Positions 24,781 through 36,554 of a stretch of 64,000 nucleotides of DNA are shown here, in pieces (the first letter of the stretch is position 1; the number at the start of each line of letters is the position of its first letter). The position numbers and the translations under genes are program-made. Under the pieces are notes generated by a model. It had not been told where the DNA came from, searched no databases, and saw nothing but the letters and a program-made list of their open reading frames with translations. Source of the DNA: Deinandra increscens subsp. villosa (taxonomy: Eukaryota > Streptophyta > Magnoliopsida > Asterales > Asteraceae); NCBI GenBank assembly GCA_039602395.1, contig JBCNJP010000025.1, positions 104,398,124 to 104,462,123 of the forward strand, given 5' to 3'.

Positions 24781-25002
24781 TTGTTATCTATCATTTTGAT
24801 GATAACAACTCAAATTAATTGGTTGCTTATGACGAAAATAAGGAAGTATATACATATATTAACTAAGGGAAGAACTCTAAATTGATACTAGTAACCATTC
24901 ATAAATAAAAACCAATTTGTCTTATGTGGAATCACATCCACATCAAAATACATTAAACATAACTTAAATTGTCTTGAACCAAACATAACAAGCAATCACA
25001 AA

Positions 25003-25602
25003 CTATGGGAAACCCATCGCTTCCCTCATCTTCTTGCCACTCTCCTCGAGATCACTGATTCGATAATGCATCTTGTCCAAGGATCCCTTGTCCAAGAGGC
25101 ACATCTCTTCAATGAGTAGCAGTCGTCCAATCGCCCGATTTACCTTCCTTTTTAAACCAATGAGTTCTTCATTGATTTCCTCGATTCGGCGATCAGTCAA
25201 ACTGCGAGGAGTATTTTCGCTTTCTTGAACCGTGGCTAAAGGTTGGGATTCTTCCACCATTGGAGCCTTGCCTTTCTCTTCCCGAGTTAACTTCCCTTTA
25301 CTACGGCGCGAATATGTAAGAAGGGGTAATCCCTTCTCTTTCCATGAAGGTAACTCAGGTAAAGATGGCAACACTTCCCACCTTTTTGTCATATCTTCCC
25401 CTGCTTCATCCGTTTCCTCGTCTGGTTCACTTTCAGATTCGTAGACCCATCCGTTTCCAGAATAAGCCCATTTCGAATCTATTTCGATTCCAAACGAGTC
25501 GAAGCATGGTGATACTGGCTTCTTCGGTTCAATAACAGCATTCTGAGGCACGTCCTCAGAGTCACTGTCAATCACGAAAATAGCTCTTCGAGAAGGCGAC
25601 AT
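25003..25602 (-). CDS. Extra ORF upstream of gag in the Ty3/gypsy element (199 aa, unknown)
   Basis: Lies between the primer-binding site and gag-pol, in the same direction, 222 bases upstream of the gag start, and begins about 200 bases inside the 5' LTR. The N-terminus is acidic (VIDSDSEDVPQNAVIE; ESESEPDEETDEAGEDM). The middle is basic (YSRRSKGKLTREEKGKAP). The last 75 residues have heptad-like spacing (RRIEEINEELIGLKRKVNRA, then LSDLEESGKKM-like helices: DKMHYRISDLEESGKKMREA), suggesting a coiled coil. No known retroelement domain is recognised. An open frame of this length in otherwise AT-rich leader DNA, in a young element, suggests it is maintained. It is not an enzyme by motif. Confidence 0.7.
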   Translation of the reverse strand: MSPSRRAIFVIDSDSEDVPQNAVIEPKKPVSPCFDSFGIEIDSKWAYSGNGWVYESESEPDEETDEAGEDMTKRWEVLPSLPELPSWKEKGLPLLTYSRRSKGKLTREEKGKAPMVEESQPLATVQESENTPRSLTDRRIEEINEELIGLKRKVNRAIGRLLLIEEMCLLDKGSLDKMHYRISDLEESGKKMREAMGFP

Positions 25603-25813
25603 CTGAAATTAAATAAGTAATCACATAATTAGCAATAATTAAACAAATGATTAAAATAATTAATAACTTTACCGTAGGGTGTTTGGCGATTTGGATTGGT
25701 GTACTTTCGTTGCACATGCTACCCTTAATCTTACTTCTTATTCCTTAGGTTATAGTTTAAAATTTATAAAATATTTTTGGGTTCCCTATAACCTGAGGCT
25801 CTGAGACCACTTC

Positions 25814-26458
25814 TGTCACATCCCATTTTTCGTTTATTTTCTAATTAAGTTGCGGAAGTCTTACGTGGTAGTAATTAATTGAATAACCCATAGTTTTAGT
25901 AGTTTTGATAAGTGAAACATATTTTATATAAAAACACTTTTCATTTACAAAATTGGGGTACACTAATTACCCCTAAGTGTTTTACAAAAGATAAGATAGA
26001 TCAACTATCTCATAGTTAGGTCCCCATACATTTCACAACTACTAAAACATAACAAACACGTGGTAGCATAGCACGAACTCTCCCACGTACACCCAGATCC
26101 ATACGTCAAAGCACCCCATTATTTACCTGAAAAATAGTAAAAACCACAATGTCAACACTAGGTTGGTGAGTTCACTAATGAAAACGTTTCGGTTTCCACT
26201 TCATTATTTAGTCCCATTTATCCAACTTTGTGAATCTAGGGAGTGTATCCAAATGGAGAATATAATATGGTTTCGTAAACTAGCTAGGTTTACGATGTAC
26301 AAACTGAACGTAAGCTCTAGATCAAAACTAGACCCATGTTCGATCGTATTTCTCACCATGTTTCACGACCAGAGCGACTGATCAGTGAGAGCGGGTGGTC
26401 AACCCCAGTAGAATCTACTAATACATCTCACGCTGCTTTAATGGTCTAGAAGGCATTG

Positions 26459-26490
<32 letters not shown>

Positions 26491-29171
26491 ATTCAGGCCT
26501 GGCTCATCTTGTTATGAGCATGCGCCGACACCCACATTCAATTTCGTACCCATAATATTCTCAGTCAATTCATTCAATTCAAAATGCATTTTCAATCATA
26601 ATAAGCCCAAAATATTCAACAAAATATATCAAAGTAAATTGGGGCATTAAGTTAGTGAAACTCACCTTTGCCTGGTTGTGCAATTTGTGTCTCTATGTGT
26701 GAATTTTCAAAGCCTCGGTCCTATTTCCATTAATATCAAATTAGTTTAGGTATTTCTAACTAGCTAATGTGTCAAGTTCTGAAATTCTCAAGTATTCGGC
26801 AAAATGACGATTTTGCCCTTAGTCGTCTAATTTCTACAAATAAGGCATAATAACTTAATCTTTGGTCACAAAATTTTATCCTAAGGCCCATTATATTCTA
26901 TTTACTTGATTATTATTATTCTTAACTTTATAACACCATGTTTTCGAATTTTCCTTAATTTCTAGCCAAATAACTTGTTTTTACGACTTTTCGGTAACGG
27001 TTTTTAGCTCATATTCCTTCTATATTCTAGTTTCTATTTTTCCAATATTTTTATATGTTTCCTAACCATAAATAATCTGTTTTAAACCCTTCGGCTACTG
27101 ATCTCTTTTGTTTTTATATTTTATGCCAAATTTTTACCGAATTATCCCGTTTTAATGCTTAATTCTATCGTTTTAAAGGTTCGGGTGCCATTTTCTTCTA
27201 AGTTTTCAATTATTTTCACTTATATTAGTTGTCTACTGTCTAAAATATGTTCTTGAATTTTTCTATATTTTTCCACCAATTTATTCTATTTTTAAGCATT
27301 TTTAGCTAATTTTAAGCATATAAATTCCATTTTAATTATTAAATAAATTCTAAAAATTCTAGAAAATTTTTATAAATTATATCTACTGATAACTAGAGTT
27401 CTCCTACTGACCCAACCAGATTTTTCGGATTTTTGTCCTATTTTCACATTTTTCACCCATTTAAAGCATTTAAAGCTTTTAAAGTCCCATTTCTAATCAT
27501 TACTTTTTCTCCACTTCTATACTCTAGGTTTTTATGACTAGATTTGGTCTTTTTATACCATAAATACTTCTGATCTCTTTTTAGTTTTTATAATTCTTAA
27601 CTATTTTATATAATACCCACATATTTAACTTCATAATTTTCCAAATATTACATATTTATGGTGTACCGCTCGTGTTTCCTCATAACCGACCATTATAGGC
27701 GGAATTACCATGAGAAATAGTCACGGGGTTTATGTTAGTGACAATCGTTACCGACCGTGTAGGCGTCATTGACGACCATGAGGCGGATTTACTACAATTG
27801 TGACACTAATTGTTGATTTTATTTAACCTTTTGTTTCAAATTTCAAATATACATATGTATTTATATAATTTTCGGATTTATATATTAAATCCAAGGGTTT
27901 CTTAATTTTTATGTTCAATCATCATCAAGTTACCAAGATCAAACATAAACAACTACATAAGATTCACATAAAATCATAAGAATCACACATAAAATCATAG
28001 ATTTCACACATGCATGTAACTAATTTTTAGTTTTCTTTCAAGATCTTGTTGTTTCCATCATAGATTAGTCACTTGATCTTTCATAAAACTCAAGTTTTAG
28101 CTTGGATTTTAACATGCATGGAGGTTATTAGATGATCAAACTTGAACCCTAAGCTCAACACACACAAACACACACTAACACACATCACGATTTGTGTGTG
28201 TGTGTAAGTGTTGTTCTTCACATGAATCTTCATGTGTTGAAGCTTATATCCATCAAATCCACCAAACAAATCAAGAAATGATGTTGGTTCTTGGATTTTG
28301 ATGATGGGTTTCGAAATTTTAAGAAGAAAGTAGAAGAAATTTGCTTACTTTGAAGCTAGAAGGTTAAGTGTTCTTGATTTTGAAGGATGAAGATTTGAAG
28401 ATGTTCTTGAATGTTCTTGAGGTTGGATGAATGTTTGAAGATTCAAAGAGATGTATGTGTGTGTTTTAGAGAGAGAGAGTAGAAGTAAAAATGAAAGTGA
28501 GGAGGGGGGGGGGTGTGGTTCGGCCGTAAATAAGAGAGGGAGGGGGTGAGAGTGAAATTTTTTTATAATTTGTTTAAGTGTATGTGTGTGTGTGTAGATT
28601 TTATAAAATCTAGTAATGATAACCTATAATTTATCATTACATGCACAACACATCACATAAATGTGATTTATTTTTACACTCCATCCACCTCATATATATA
28701 TATACGACACATACATATGCACACACACAATCCCTTTTAATTTTTATAACTTTTCTAGTTACACACAGTGTATGTCGTGTTTTACGGGTATTTTTCCGAA
28801 TCCAATTAATTCCAATATTTATACCAAAATTCATGAAATTAAATTACGCTCAGAACCGTATAATTATTTTTCAGTTTCGTCACACTTGGTCGGAGACCAA
28901 AAGTAGTGACGTTCTTATACGATTCGAATTCATTATTGCGTAACTTTCTCTAATTTATCACCAATCGAACATAAGACTTTTTCTAAAGTCTTTATCTTAT
29001 TTAAACTCATAGTTTAAACCAAACGAAATATTTTATTCATTTCGTTGGTCGGTCCGCAGTGACGGCTTTCAATATTCAAATAATTCACGTAATCACAATT
29101 ATTTCCAAATAAATCCTAATAAATCCTAGATTTTTATAATTAATCTAAAAATTAAAGTGACGGATGTCACA
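25814..29171 (-). repeat. 5' LTR of the Ty3/gypsy element
   Basis: 3,358 bp copy of 16928-20284. Differences seen: one T fewer near 25830, A/T at about 27578, two extra G near 28510, two A/T changes near 28556, and one C/T near 29074. It should contain the element's promoter. Confidence 0.97.
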
Positions 29172-31056
29172 CAGTCCGCGAGTGCCAAAATTTGAGCGGG
29201 ATTTTTGGATTATAGGCGGCGGAAACCATCTTTTCGTGCTTTACGACGGTACAGAAATATCTCAGATATTTTCTAGGGATGACAGATCAGTTCGTAGTTC
29301 CTCCTTGCTGTCATCCCCTACATATGCCGACGGTTAGTTTCTCTCCCCTATAAATAGGTTCCTTTCCGGAAAGCCTTCCACCTTCACCTGTCTCTCTTCC
29401 ATTCTTCCTTCTTTTTACATTCGAGTTTCTTCGAAGATTCTTGATCTCTTCTTGTTTTTTCATGTCTTCTGCTTCACGGACCACAGGTGGGAGAACTCCC
29501 GCCACTGACCAAACCGATGTAGCTAAAATTCCTCTTTCTTGGACCGCCAAGAAATACGCTACATTGGTGACTCGATACCGATTGAAGGAGTTCAAAACCT
29601 ATGTACCCCCATCCTAGAATGACTGCGGCGACGCCCCCTCCGGGGATGATTAATTTGTATGCGGATTGGTTTTCCGACTGTAATTTTCGTCTTCCGGTAA
29701 CCACGTTCACGATGAAGCTGCTGAAATATTATGGCTTTCACCTTTCTCAAGTTCATACCATGGGGATTGCCCGAATTATCTTTTTTGAATTTTATTGCCG
29801 TGCGCATATGCATGTCCTTCCCGTCTCACTTTTCAATCTCTTTCACCGTCTGACTATTATTGACAGTTGGTACTCTTCCGTTAAATGGCTCGGGACAGTG
29901 ACCTATTCCTCAGACATCCCTAAGAGACTGAAGGGATGGAAGGAGCGGTTTCTCTACGTCATCAGCCAAGTGGTTCCGGCGGACATGGGTATGCGGTCCG
30001 TTAAGCAACCCCTAGTGGACAACCCGCCATCAATGTTGAAGCCCCGACAATAACCCTCTATACAACCTCCTTTCTGCCAAAATAGCCAAATGACAGAATT
30101 TCTGTGAAAATTAGCATGCTCTTCTGGTAGTGGGAATGAGTCGTATCTGGGATCACCCGAACCGCGTTCCGGTGTATGCAACCAACAAGAAAGGTATATT
30201 TTGCTCAACCATCTTTGCATATTTAGTGCTTGATTTTCATTAATTTTGTGTTTGCTCTGTTGCCCTGAAGTGGTGAGTGCCGCAAGGATTTTATTCCCTG
30301 AGAATCCTTCTAACTTAGAGGAGGGAACACTCAAGGTTCCCGAGGGTGGGCTAGACTTTTTTGTCAGTAATGCAGAGAATTTCTACCTTCCCGTGCTTCC
30401 TTCTCAAGATACGACTATGGGAGGTAGTTCTTCTGCTGTCGCATCACTTCCCCTTACTACTGACCCTAAAGATGAGCCGGTTGTTTCTGGTACGTCTTCT
30501 TCCTCTTCACCTGAACACAACCTAGGAAACTTCATTAATCTAAGCGATTCTGACTCAGAGGTCGAACCAGAAGTTGAACCCGAACAATCGCTCACTCGCA
30601 TTCGGATCCCCGTGAGGAAAGACCTTCTACCTACTCCCCCTGCAGTTACCGGAGAACAAGGGTAAAAGGTTGGAGGTAACGTCTCCCCGTAGTAGGAAGA
30701 GAAAAAGAAACTTATAAGAGCAATTTGATTCTATAAGAAAACCTCCTCCTCCATTGTTGTTCTGCAATGTGAGATCACTTAGTCTTTTCTAGTTTTTTCC
30801 CTTACTTAGACATTTTCTCACCTTTATGTGTTTTTATGCAGTTTCTGAGTTGGCTCTTCATAAACCTGCGAGTTTAGATGATCCGACTGATGCCGCTAAC
30901 CCTTCTAGCGCCGTGGACGAAAAAGCTGAGGCTGCGTTGGCCAGCCCGCGACCCTCAGACTCTCAAAAACCTGATAGCCCGCGTGCACCAAATCCTTTGA
31001 AGCTAGTGAGCCAGCGCGTCTCCAACCTGCACATACCAACCTCTCCTCCAATATAA
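29172..31056 (+). pseudogene. Relic of a 'putative gypsy-type transposon' ORF (PF04195-like)
   Basis: A TATA-like CTATAAATAGG at 29349-29359 is followed by an ATG at 29462 (MSSASRTTGGRTPATD ... IPLSWTAKKYATLVTRYRL). The frame is lost near 29612. The domain core continues at 29628-30050: INLYADWFSDCNFRLPVTTF, LKYYGFHLSQVHTMGIARII, FFEFYCRAHMH, then KRLKGWKERFLYVI, typical of the PF04195 family that accompanies Tat/Ogre-like gypsy elements. Further acidic, Ser/Pro-rich frames follow at 30270-30662 (NLSDSDSEVEPEVEPEQS) and 30840-31056 (SPRPSDSQKPDSPRAPNP), separated by intron-like gaps. Its 5' part was displaced by the insertion at 16928. Confidence 0.75.
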
Positions 31057-31152
31057 TATTCGTGCAAATCATAAGGACGAATATCGTAATTTACTCTTCA
31101 AAAATAATTTTGGCAAAGGGCTTTCAACCAGAACAAACAATCCATCCATTTA

Positions 31153-31174
31153 ATGGCATGTTTGGGATTGCTTA
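31153..31174 (+). repeat. Solitary terminal arm of the Tourist-like MITE
   Basis: GGCATGTTTGGGATTGCTTA T is identical to the first bases of the MITE at 1015-1203. The opposite arm is absent, so this is a broken copy. Confidence 0.75.
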
Positions 31175-31189
31175 TATTTTCTCCTTATT

Positions 31190-31300
31190 AGCTGTCATCG
31201 GGGTTGTAGCCCAATGATAAGAGAGAAAGTCTTCTTTGTGAAGACCAAGGTTCAAACCTCAGCATTTGTGTGAAATTCAAAATTCTATATAAAACTTTGT
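31190..31300 (+). mobile_element. tRNA-derived SINE-like sequence
   Basis: GTAGCCCAATGATAAGAG (A-box-like) lies about 35 bases before GACCAAGGTTCAAACCTC (B-box-like, GGTTCAAACCTC). It sits just upstream of the HYD1 leader. Confidence 0.5.
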
Positions 31301-31725
31301 TTTGGGGGTGTTTAATTACTGATATACCCTCAACCCTAATTTAATTTTTTAATCGCTGCCTCTCATATCTGTCTCCATCATCGCTATCGCAAAGCCTCGA
31401 TTCGATCTGATCTACTACTACTACCTCCGATCTCATCTGCTCGTGGCCTTCATCTTCGCCCTCATCGATCGATTAAAGGTTAACTTGTTTTCTACATTGG
31501 ATTTCTTCCATTAAGAACCGTTGATGCCCAGATCTTCATATTGTTTCATAAACTTGGTGTACTTCAAATAAAGTTGAATTTCAGACTGGATTTCTTCGAT
31601 TAAAGTTTGAAATTCGTGTTTTCTATATTAGATTTATATGAAGTTCAAATTGGTGCTGTTCAAATAAAATCGGAGCTATTCGACGACCTCGGAAGAAGTT
31701 GACTTGCATTTTCTACTGTAAAAGG
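31301..31725 (+). promoter_or_regulatory. HYD1 upstream region and 5' leader
   Basis: From about 31350 the sequence changes to CT-rich leader-type DNA (GCCTCTCATATCTGTCTCCA, TACTACTACTACCTCC). A possible 5'-UTR intron could begin at AAAG/GTTAAC near 31478 and end before 31726. No clear TATA box was seen. Confidence 0.35.
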
Positions 31726-33654
31726 ATGGCCGGAGTTCACCCTTTCATTCCTAAAGATCTGATTCTGCCGGATTATGTTCCGATTGTACTCTCTCAGTCT
31801 ACCATTCTCGGTGTTTATACCTCTGCTTCCCTCCTGGTCGTCTCCTTCGTCTGGATCCTCGCTGGTAATCATTCATTTAATTTATCACAATTTCACTTAA
31901 ATTCATAGCCTAATCCATATACCACTGATTAATTTGTTACATAATGCATTATGTTGGTGTATAGCTAATAAATCTTGCTCAGTTCTAGTAAACAAATGTG
32001 GGGTCTTTGTGAACATAATTGGTAGTTTTGGATTAAACTTTGATATGGAGTTCTCTTTTAACACCGATATTGTTCTATATATTGTGCTTCATGTTTAAGA
32101 TCCAATAAAACTTTTGAGATGGTAAGAAACCTGTTTGACATCTGAAGTGAGTAAGTTAGATTTTGTTTGCAAAGCCTAAATGAAAGGTGTTAGCAGCTTG
32201 ACTTTCATGTTCAATCATATCAATTTAGTTACATGATTATCTAATTTAATATAAACACAAATTGAATCGGTAAAAGGCTAATTTCTTCTGCTAGTGGAGA
32301 TAATGAAAGTAACAGGTAGCTGTGACATATATATGTTGAATCCCATTACTTAATGAATCTTCCTTGGTTTTAGTTTCAATGTAAATGAGGTGTTGTATGC
32401 TTTAGCAGTTAACACCAAATCCTAATTTAGATAGGTAGTTTAAAGTAGAGGAGTTCCGAAAGATAGCTTGTCCTTGCATTCATCAAGTTTCAGTTGAAGG
32501 CTTTTGGTCTTTACTTATATAATCTATCACCAATCAGAACAAGGAGTTTCGTCATTATTTTATGAAATATAACCCCATAATGTTTACTAGATATTGGCGC
32601 CTCGCTTAAGTTTTAACTCTTTGGTGTCATCTACGAGGAACGACCTCTCTCTCTCCTCACACACGGATACTTACATTTCGATCTTACACCATCCTATGTT
32701 AACTCTATTACATGTGAACCGAGATTTATTAACCTTTAGTATAAGAAACAGTCGCATTAGACAAATGGAAATTGATGGACGCTTGTTCTTTTAATGTCAT
32801 GACAGGGCGGTTTCCTAAAATATCAAAAGTAGACAAAATTCTCATGTGCTGGTGGGTTTTCACTGGTCTCACGCATATGATCCTTGAGGGGTATTTTGTT
32901 TTCACCCCTGAGTTTTTTAAGCAGAAGAGTCCTACTTATCTTGCAGAAGTTTGTAAGTTCTTGATACACTCCCTATTTTGTAGACCCAATCATCTCCATT
33001 TTATTTACTTTAATAAATGTAAAATCAATTTGAATGTGTTACTTTACAACTGATAGGGAAAGAGTACAGCAAAGGTGACTCCAGATACGTTGGAAGGGAT
33101 TCAGCAGTCATTGCTGTTGAAGGAATAACAGCGGTGCTGGAGGGTCCAGCTAGCATTTTAGCTGCGTATGTTTACTTTTCAATACTTTTTAGCATCGACT
33201 TTGTTATATTAACCAATTTAACATCATCAATTGTCAAAGTTTTAAACTTTTAACAGTTGAACGGTTATATTAACCTTCTTATTGGTTGGTTATGTTGTTT
33301 TGTTATAGAACGAACATCAGTACTAAAATCTATATTCCAATAAAGGTATAATGTCATGGTGGGTTGATATGCTGATGTTTTATATACAGGTATGCTATAG
33401 CCACAAGAAAACCATACAGTCACTTGCTTCAGATAGCTATTGCTCTTGGTCAACTCTATGGAACAGCTGTGTATTTCATAACATCTTACCTAGAAGGCGA
33501 CAACTTTGCTGCCAGCACATATTACTATTATTTTTATTATGTCGTTATGAATTCGTTTTGGATCTGGATACCGTCCCTCATTGTGATCCGATCCTGGAAG
33601 AAGATATGTGCAGCGGTACACATACAAGAACAGAAAAGGAGCAAAACGCGTTAA
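31726..33654 (+). CDS. HYD1: 3-beta-hydroxysteroid delta8-delta7 isomerase (EBP family, HYDRA1)
   Basis: Exons 31726-31864, 32806-32952, 33057-33165 and 33390-33654 join in frame to 219 aa, close to the usual plant length of about 220. It begins [20 protein letters not shown]. This ER membrane enzyme shifts the sterol ring double bond from delta8 to delta7 in sterol synthesis. Several hydrophobic spans are visible ([78 protein letters not shown]; the region after YYYYFYYVV). Residues known to be catalytic in the family are present: His and Glu in THMILEG, Glu in [10 protein letters not shown], and the Asn/Trp pair in MNSFWIW. The C-terminus is basic ([11 protein letters not shown]), as for ER retention. 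Intron 1 is about 940 bp. Confidence 0.95.
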
Positions 33655-34029
33655 ATTTTGCTGCATTGGCCCCATATTTCACTTCCTTGTTGTGATATAT
33701 GAATATTCATCATTTAAGATTTATTTTTTTATTTTTCATGGTTGGGAACATATTTGATCAGGAATTCTCAGAACTTAACCTCATTTCATTTTTGTATTGT
33801 TTATGTTTTTTGTGTTTTAATGTTTAGATAAAGGTTGTTGGCTCACCTTGATACTCATGGGTATGTTCCAGGGGCGGTAATTATGTCGGGTTGATAGGTT
33901 GAATCATTGAACCCAAACACATCTCTTATATTTATTCGTGTCAAAGACGTCAACCCTAGCTCGAACAATCTAAAATTGTGTAGCTACGGAACGATCTATT
34001 TGACCCATTTATCTAAATGAGTCAAATGG

Positions 34030-34192
34030 GTTGTCGGGTTGTAAATGTGTTGTACTCAGATTGTAAATGTATTAAACGGGCTGGTGGGTTGTAAATGTGT
34101 TGTACTCAGATTGTAAATGTATTAAACGGGCTGGTGGGTTGTAAATGTGTTGTACTCAGATTGTAAATGTATTAAACGGGCTGGTGGGTTGT
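34030..34192. repeat. 50-bp tandem repeat, about three copies
   Basis: The unit GGGTTGTAAATGTGTTGTAC ... ATTAAACGGGCTGGT repeats with a period of exactly 50 bp from 34030 to 34192. The copies are virtually identical, so the expansion is recent. It lies in a GGGTTG-rich repeat (33870-34230) about 230 bp downstream of HYD1. Confidence 0.9.
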
Positions 34193-35200
34193 GATAAACA
34201 GATCGATATGTTTAATTAAGTGGGTTGACATGTTAGACCTGTACAATTAAGTATTAACTGTTAACATGAACATGATTATTTTATAGAAATGCAACCTTTT
34301 ATGTAGTTTTTAGAAATGCAACCTTTTCTGGTAACTTCCGTTTTGCTTTGGAATAAGTTCTTGATTAGTACATGGGTGATGGGTTCGGTATGATAACCTA
34401 AAAATCTAAAACTTTATTATTTTTATGTGATTTTAGAAATACAACATTTTCTGGTAACTTACCTTTCGCTTTGGAATAAGTTCTTCACGATCACATTAAT
34501 TTCTCACAAACCCATTAAAGAGTACACAAAATGTCTAATAAAGTTTACACAAAAATGTTTCATGTATGATAGATTGTTGTGAGTGAAGAGTGAAGCCCGT
34601 TGGATTTGAATTTATCAATGTTCAATAAGCCACACCGGGTTTAAGGCTTGGTTCTAGAATCACTGTTCACTGACCTCTTACGAGCATTGTAATTTGTTTT
34701 TATTTTACATCACGAAACTTTTCTTCAAACCCCCAAAAATTCATAGTTGTTATTCTTAACCACATGTCCACCTTTCACAATTGAGTTAACTACGACTAAT
34801 GTGACTTATAACTTATATCAATCGGGTTCGGAGGCGCTTGGTGCACACTTGTATCTATTAGGTTGTAATTCAGGGAATCTTGGCGAGGATTCGGGTGCAG
34901 CTCCCTGAAGAGAGTGGGGTCCAAGAGGGTGGCAGCTCCTGACAAGGTCCAAGGGGCAGAGCCCTGGTTGGGGTTGGAACTTTTTTATTAGAAAGTTCTA
35001 TTTTGAACCCCATTAGTGCCAAAAGACTTTTTCTAAAACAAGTATGTAAGACAAGGAATGTCTCGTGTAGTTACTTTAGTTAAAATACCTAATCCGAATT
35101 TTGTATAAAGCATAAATGACATTTTGTGTAATTTACTCTTTTACTAGTCATCGTATGTCTTTTTACTTCATTGTGTCATTTTGTTTTTCTAAAATTATTA
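34193..35200. other. Intergenic with retroelement-like fragment
   Basis: Contains a duplicated phrase (ACCTTTTCTGGTAACTTCCG TTTTGCTTTGGAATAAGTTC near 34320, and a similar copy near 34447). A GC-rich block at 34880-34980 (GGGTGCAGCTCCCTG, AAGGGGCAGAGCCCTGG) looks like an LTR fragment. No gene seen. Confidence 0.4.
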
Positions 35201-35529
35201 GTTCTGAACAACATAATTGTAAGACAACACCATTTTGTATTTATAATATGTAAACACAATAATAATGTTGGTTGGTACTGATTCATAAAAAACACGTTTA
35301 TTCAACCACGGCCAAATATAACCACAGAAAGTGTTGGTGTGATAAGTTGGTGTTATCATGTCATGTAGGCGATGACTGGATACCACCATTTTATCACACC
35401 AAGTGTGGTATACATGGTGTGATGGTGTGGTGTTGAAAGATTAATTTATTCATTTTTTTTTACTTTTTTTTTAAATTTAAATAATTCTTAAACATTTTAA
35501 TTAATAAAAAAAAACATTACAAATACTAG

Positions 35530-35860
35530 AAATTACAAACGCTTAAAAAATAAACTACTCCGAAGATAATTTTTCCTAATCTTCTCCTTCTCCGCCTCGA
35601 AAAATTGTCGATCCACCTCGTTCATGTTCGACGTGTCCACGCTCAACATACGCATTTGTTCCATGCGTATTTTTTCCTTCTTCAAATCCGTTTTTTACTT
35701 TTGAATTCGAATTTTATCATCTCTCAACTTTGTACGTTTCATTTGCTCTTGGTTGAACATATGAAGTTGCTCCATGAAAGCGTCGTCTTCCTTTTTTGTA
35801 GAAAAGAGGTGTATAAAAATGGGATGAAAAAGAGTATTTAAAGGTAAAAAATGCTTGATT
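35530..35860 (-). pseudogene. Decayed C-terminus of a Harbinger-associated Myb/SANT-like ORF
   Basis: Minus-strand frames give EDDAFMEQLHMFNQEQMKR and, after a stop and frame change, KIRMEQMRMLSVDTSNMNEV then DRQFFEAEKEKIRKNYL. Met/Gln/Lys-rich coiled-coil tails of this kind end the Myb-like partner proteins of PIF/Harbinger transposons (NAM-associated C-terminal domain). No transposase was found nearby. The adjoining GC-rich DNA to 36050 is MITE-like. Confidence 0.6.
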
Positions 35861-35869
35861 TTTTTTTTA

Positions 35870-36055
35870 AAAATGCCCAACGGTCGGTTTTTGGACCGTT
35901 ACCAACGGTCACCACAATCACTCACCCCCCAAAACGCCGTGCAAAAGACCACAGAAATCAATCACGCCACCCCATAACGCGAGGGGGGGGGGCGGTGTTT
36001 CACGCCGTTTTGGCATTAAACGCTCCCTTTCATGAAGTATACCGCATGCCCTAAG
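35870..36055. repeat. GC-rich MITE end (GGGCGGTGTT family)
   Basis: Contains CATAACGCGAGGGGG followed by GGGCGGTGTTTCACGCCGTT and ends near GGTATACCGCATGCCCTAAG-like sequence. The core recurs at 37440-37510 and inverted at 4869-4887. It is probably the right end of the Harbinger remnant. Confidence 0.45.
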
Positions 36056-36164
36056 CTCCTTGTCATGTTTGGTTATTTGATCTCGTGTCCATTTGTTTTA
36101 CCTCGGTCAAACATAATTGGTCATGCCGATTTTTAATAGAAGTTTTTCTCATAATGAATTTTAA

Positions 36165-36382
36165 CTACACCCACTAGCTTAGTCTAGTGGCAAATGTGTA
36201 TGATCCTTTATTAAAAGGTCTTGGGTTTAAGTCTCCTTGTAACAAAAAGAAAAAATATGGGGTTACAAGTTGGCTAAGGGTTTTTTCACCAGTAGTGAGT
36301 TTCCTCTTGATGAGGATTGAAGATGATGATCGGATGGGTGATGTAATGTTTCAGTGATCCAAATTTGCCGTTAAAAAAAATG
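36165..36382 (+). mobile_element. tRNA-derived SINE, copy 1
   Basis: A-box-like TAGCTTAGTCTAGTGGCAA, B-box-like GGTCTTGGGTTTAAGTCTCC, a body with CACCAGTAGTGAGTTTCCTC, and a 3' end GTGATCCAAATTTGCCGTT plus A run. It shares its body and tail with the copy at 36555-36782. Confidence 0.75.
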
Positions 36383-36554
36383 AATTTTAACTATGTAGTA
36401 GCACTAATAATGGTCTTGTACGAGTAAACATGCCATTCATAATATTAATTTATGGTAATGGTTTTAAATGTATTGATATATTTGGCTTTAAAAGGGGAAA
36501 AAATTTCTCGGACAAAAATTCGGACGTTAGTAAACATCATAAAACGTTAGAAAT

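Larger units (their letters stand above)
16928..29171 (-). mobile_element. Intact young Ty3/gypsy LTR retrotransposon (chromovirus, Tekay-like)
   Basis: 12,244 bp, bounded by TGTCACA...TGTCACA LTRs of 3,357 and 3,358 bp and a perfect 5-bp target duplication CAGTC (16923-16927 and 29172-29176). The element reads right to left: 5' LTR (25814-29171), primer site TGGTCTCAGAGCC (25797-25809, reverse complement; near-match to initiator tRNA-Met), an extra ORF, a single gag-pol ORF, a purine tract (complement of GTCTCCCCTGG at 20285-20295) and the 3' LTR (16928-20284). By eye the LTRs differ at only about four bases plus two homopolymer lengths, so insertion was recent. All pol domains are present with no stop. 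Confidence 0.97.

Noticed and set aside
29601..30334. Overlapping frames on both strands around the gypsy-type relic
   Set aside because: Only the plus-strand frame shows the PF04195-like pattern; the minus-strand ones are shadows.
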